Assembly (NCBI GenBank): GCA_021202325.1
Contig: JAJQDF010000078.1
Location: 1-5,232, forward strand
DNA from: Clostridiales bacterium
GTDB lineage: Bacteria; Bacillota; Clostridia; Lachnospirales; Anaerotignaceae
Reading direction: 5' to 3'
DNA length: 5,232 nucleotides
Both the position numbers and the translations under genes were made by a program. Below are positions 5,211 through 5,232 of this stretch, one piece after another. Every line of letters starts with the position of its first letter. Position 1 is the stretch's first letter. A model generated the notes under the pieces. It was given only the letters and a program-made list of their open reading frames with translations. It was not told the origin of the DNA and ran no database searches.

Positions 5211-5216
5211 TTGACG
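5211..5216 (+). promoter_or_regulatory. Possible -35 element of the next transcription unit
   Basis: TTGACG matches the -35 consensus at 5 of 6 bases and lies 7 nt after the terminator T run. A -10 element with a 17-bp spacer would start at 5234, just beyond the window end, so it cannot be tested here. Confidence 0.3.
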
Positions 5217-5232
5217 GAAAAGGCGGTCTGTC

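Noticed and set aside
5204..5232. ATG at 5204 opening a frame to the window end
   Set aside because: It sits in the terminator T tail with no ribosome site, and only nine codons are visible.
1..5232. CRISPR array, tRNA or rRNA gene, insertion sequence, phage or attachment site
   Set aside because: No regularly spaced repeats, tRNA cloverleaf, transposase or terminal inverted repeats were seen; coding density is that of an ordinary chromosomal operon.

Overview
The window looks like chromosomal DNA from an anaerobic Gram-positive bacterium of the class Clostridia, possibly Lachnospiraceae-like. This rests on the style of the proteins (a ThiI without a rhodanese domain, a class I cysteine desulfurase next to thiI, a long PrmA), strong purine-rich Shine-Dalgarno sites, and heavy use of ATA for isoleucine and AGA/AGG for arginine. 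The assignment is an inference by eye; no database search was possible.

All genes lie on the + strand. Bases 1-102 hold a promoter (extended -10 TATAAT at 30-35) and a leader of about 60 nt. Then come a sugar-1-phosphate/choline-phosphate type nucleotidyltransferase (103-837), a 68-nt gap with a wobble-rich hairpin, and a tight run of four RNA and ribosome modification genes: prmA (906-1898), rsmE (1904-2635), a nifS/iscS-type cysteine desulfurase (2645-3796) and thiI (3800-5005). Gaps inside this run are only 5, 9 and 3 nt. A 48-codon ORF (4983-5129) overlaps the end of thiI by 23 nt; its C-terminal half resembles the toxin-binding tail of RelB/Phd-class antitoxins. An intrinsic terminator at 5173-5203 closes the unit. 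The last bases carry a possible -35 element of the next promoter.

Functionally, PrmA methylates ribosomal protein L11, RsmE makes m3U1498 in 16S rRNA, and the cysteine desulfurase supplies persulfide sulfur to ThiI for s4U8 in tRNA. The cluster is therefore mainly a translation-apparatus modification operon. The nucleotidyltransferase is the odd member, with no sugar-pathway genes beside it here.

No clearly new biological system is visible. The best items for a second look are the small antitoxin-tail-like ORF, a perfect 11-bp inverted repeat inside rsmE, the same-frame arrangement of nifS and thiI separated by only a TAG and one codon, and a 7-bp direct repeat across the promoter.
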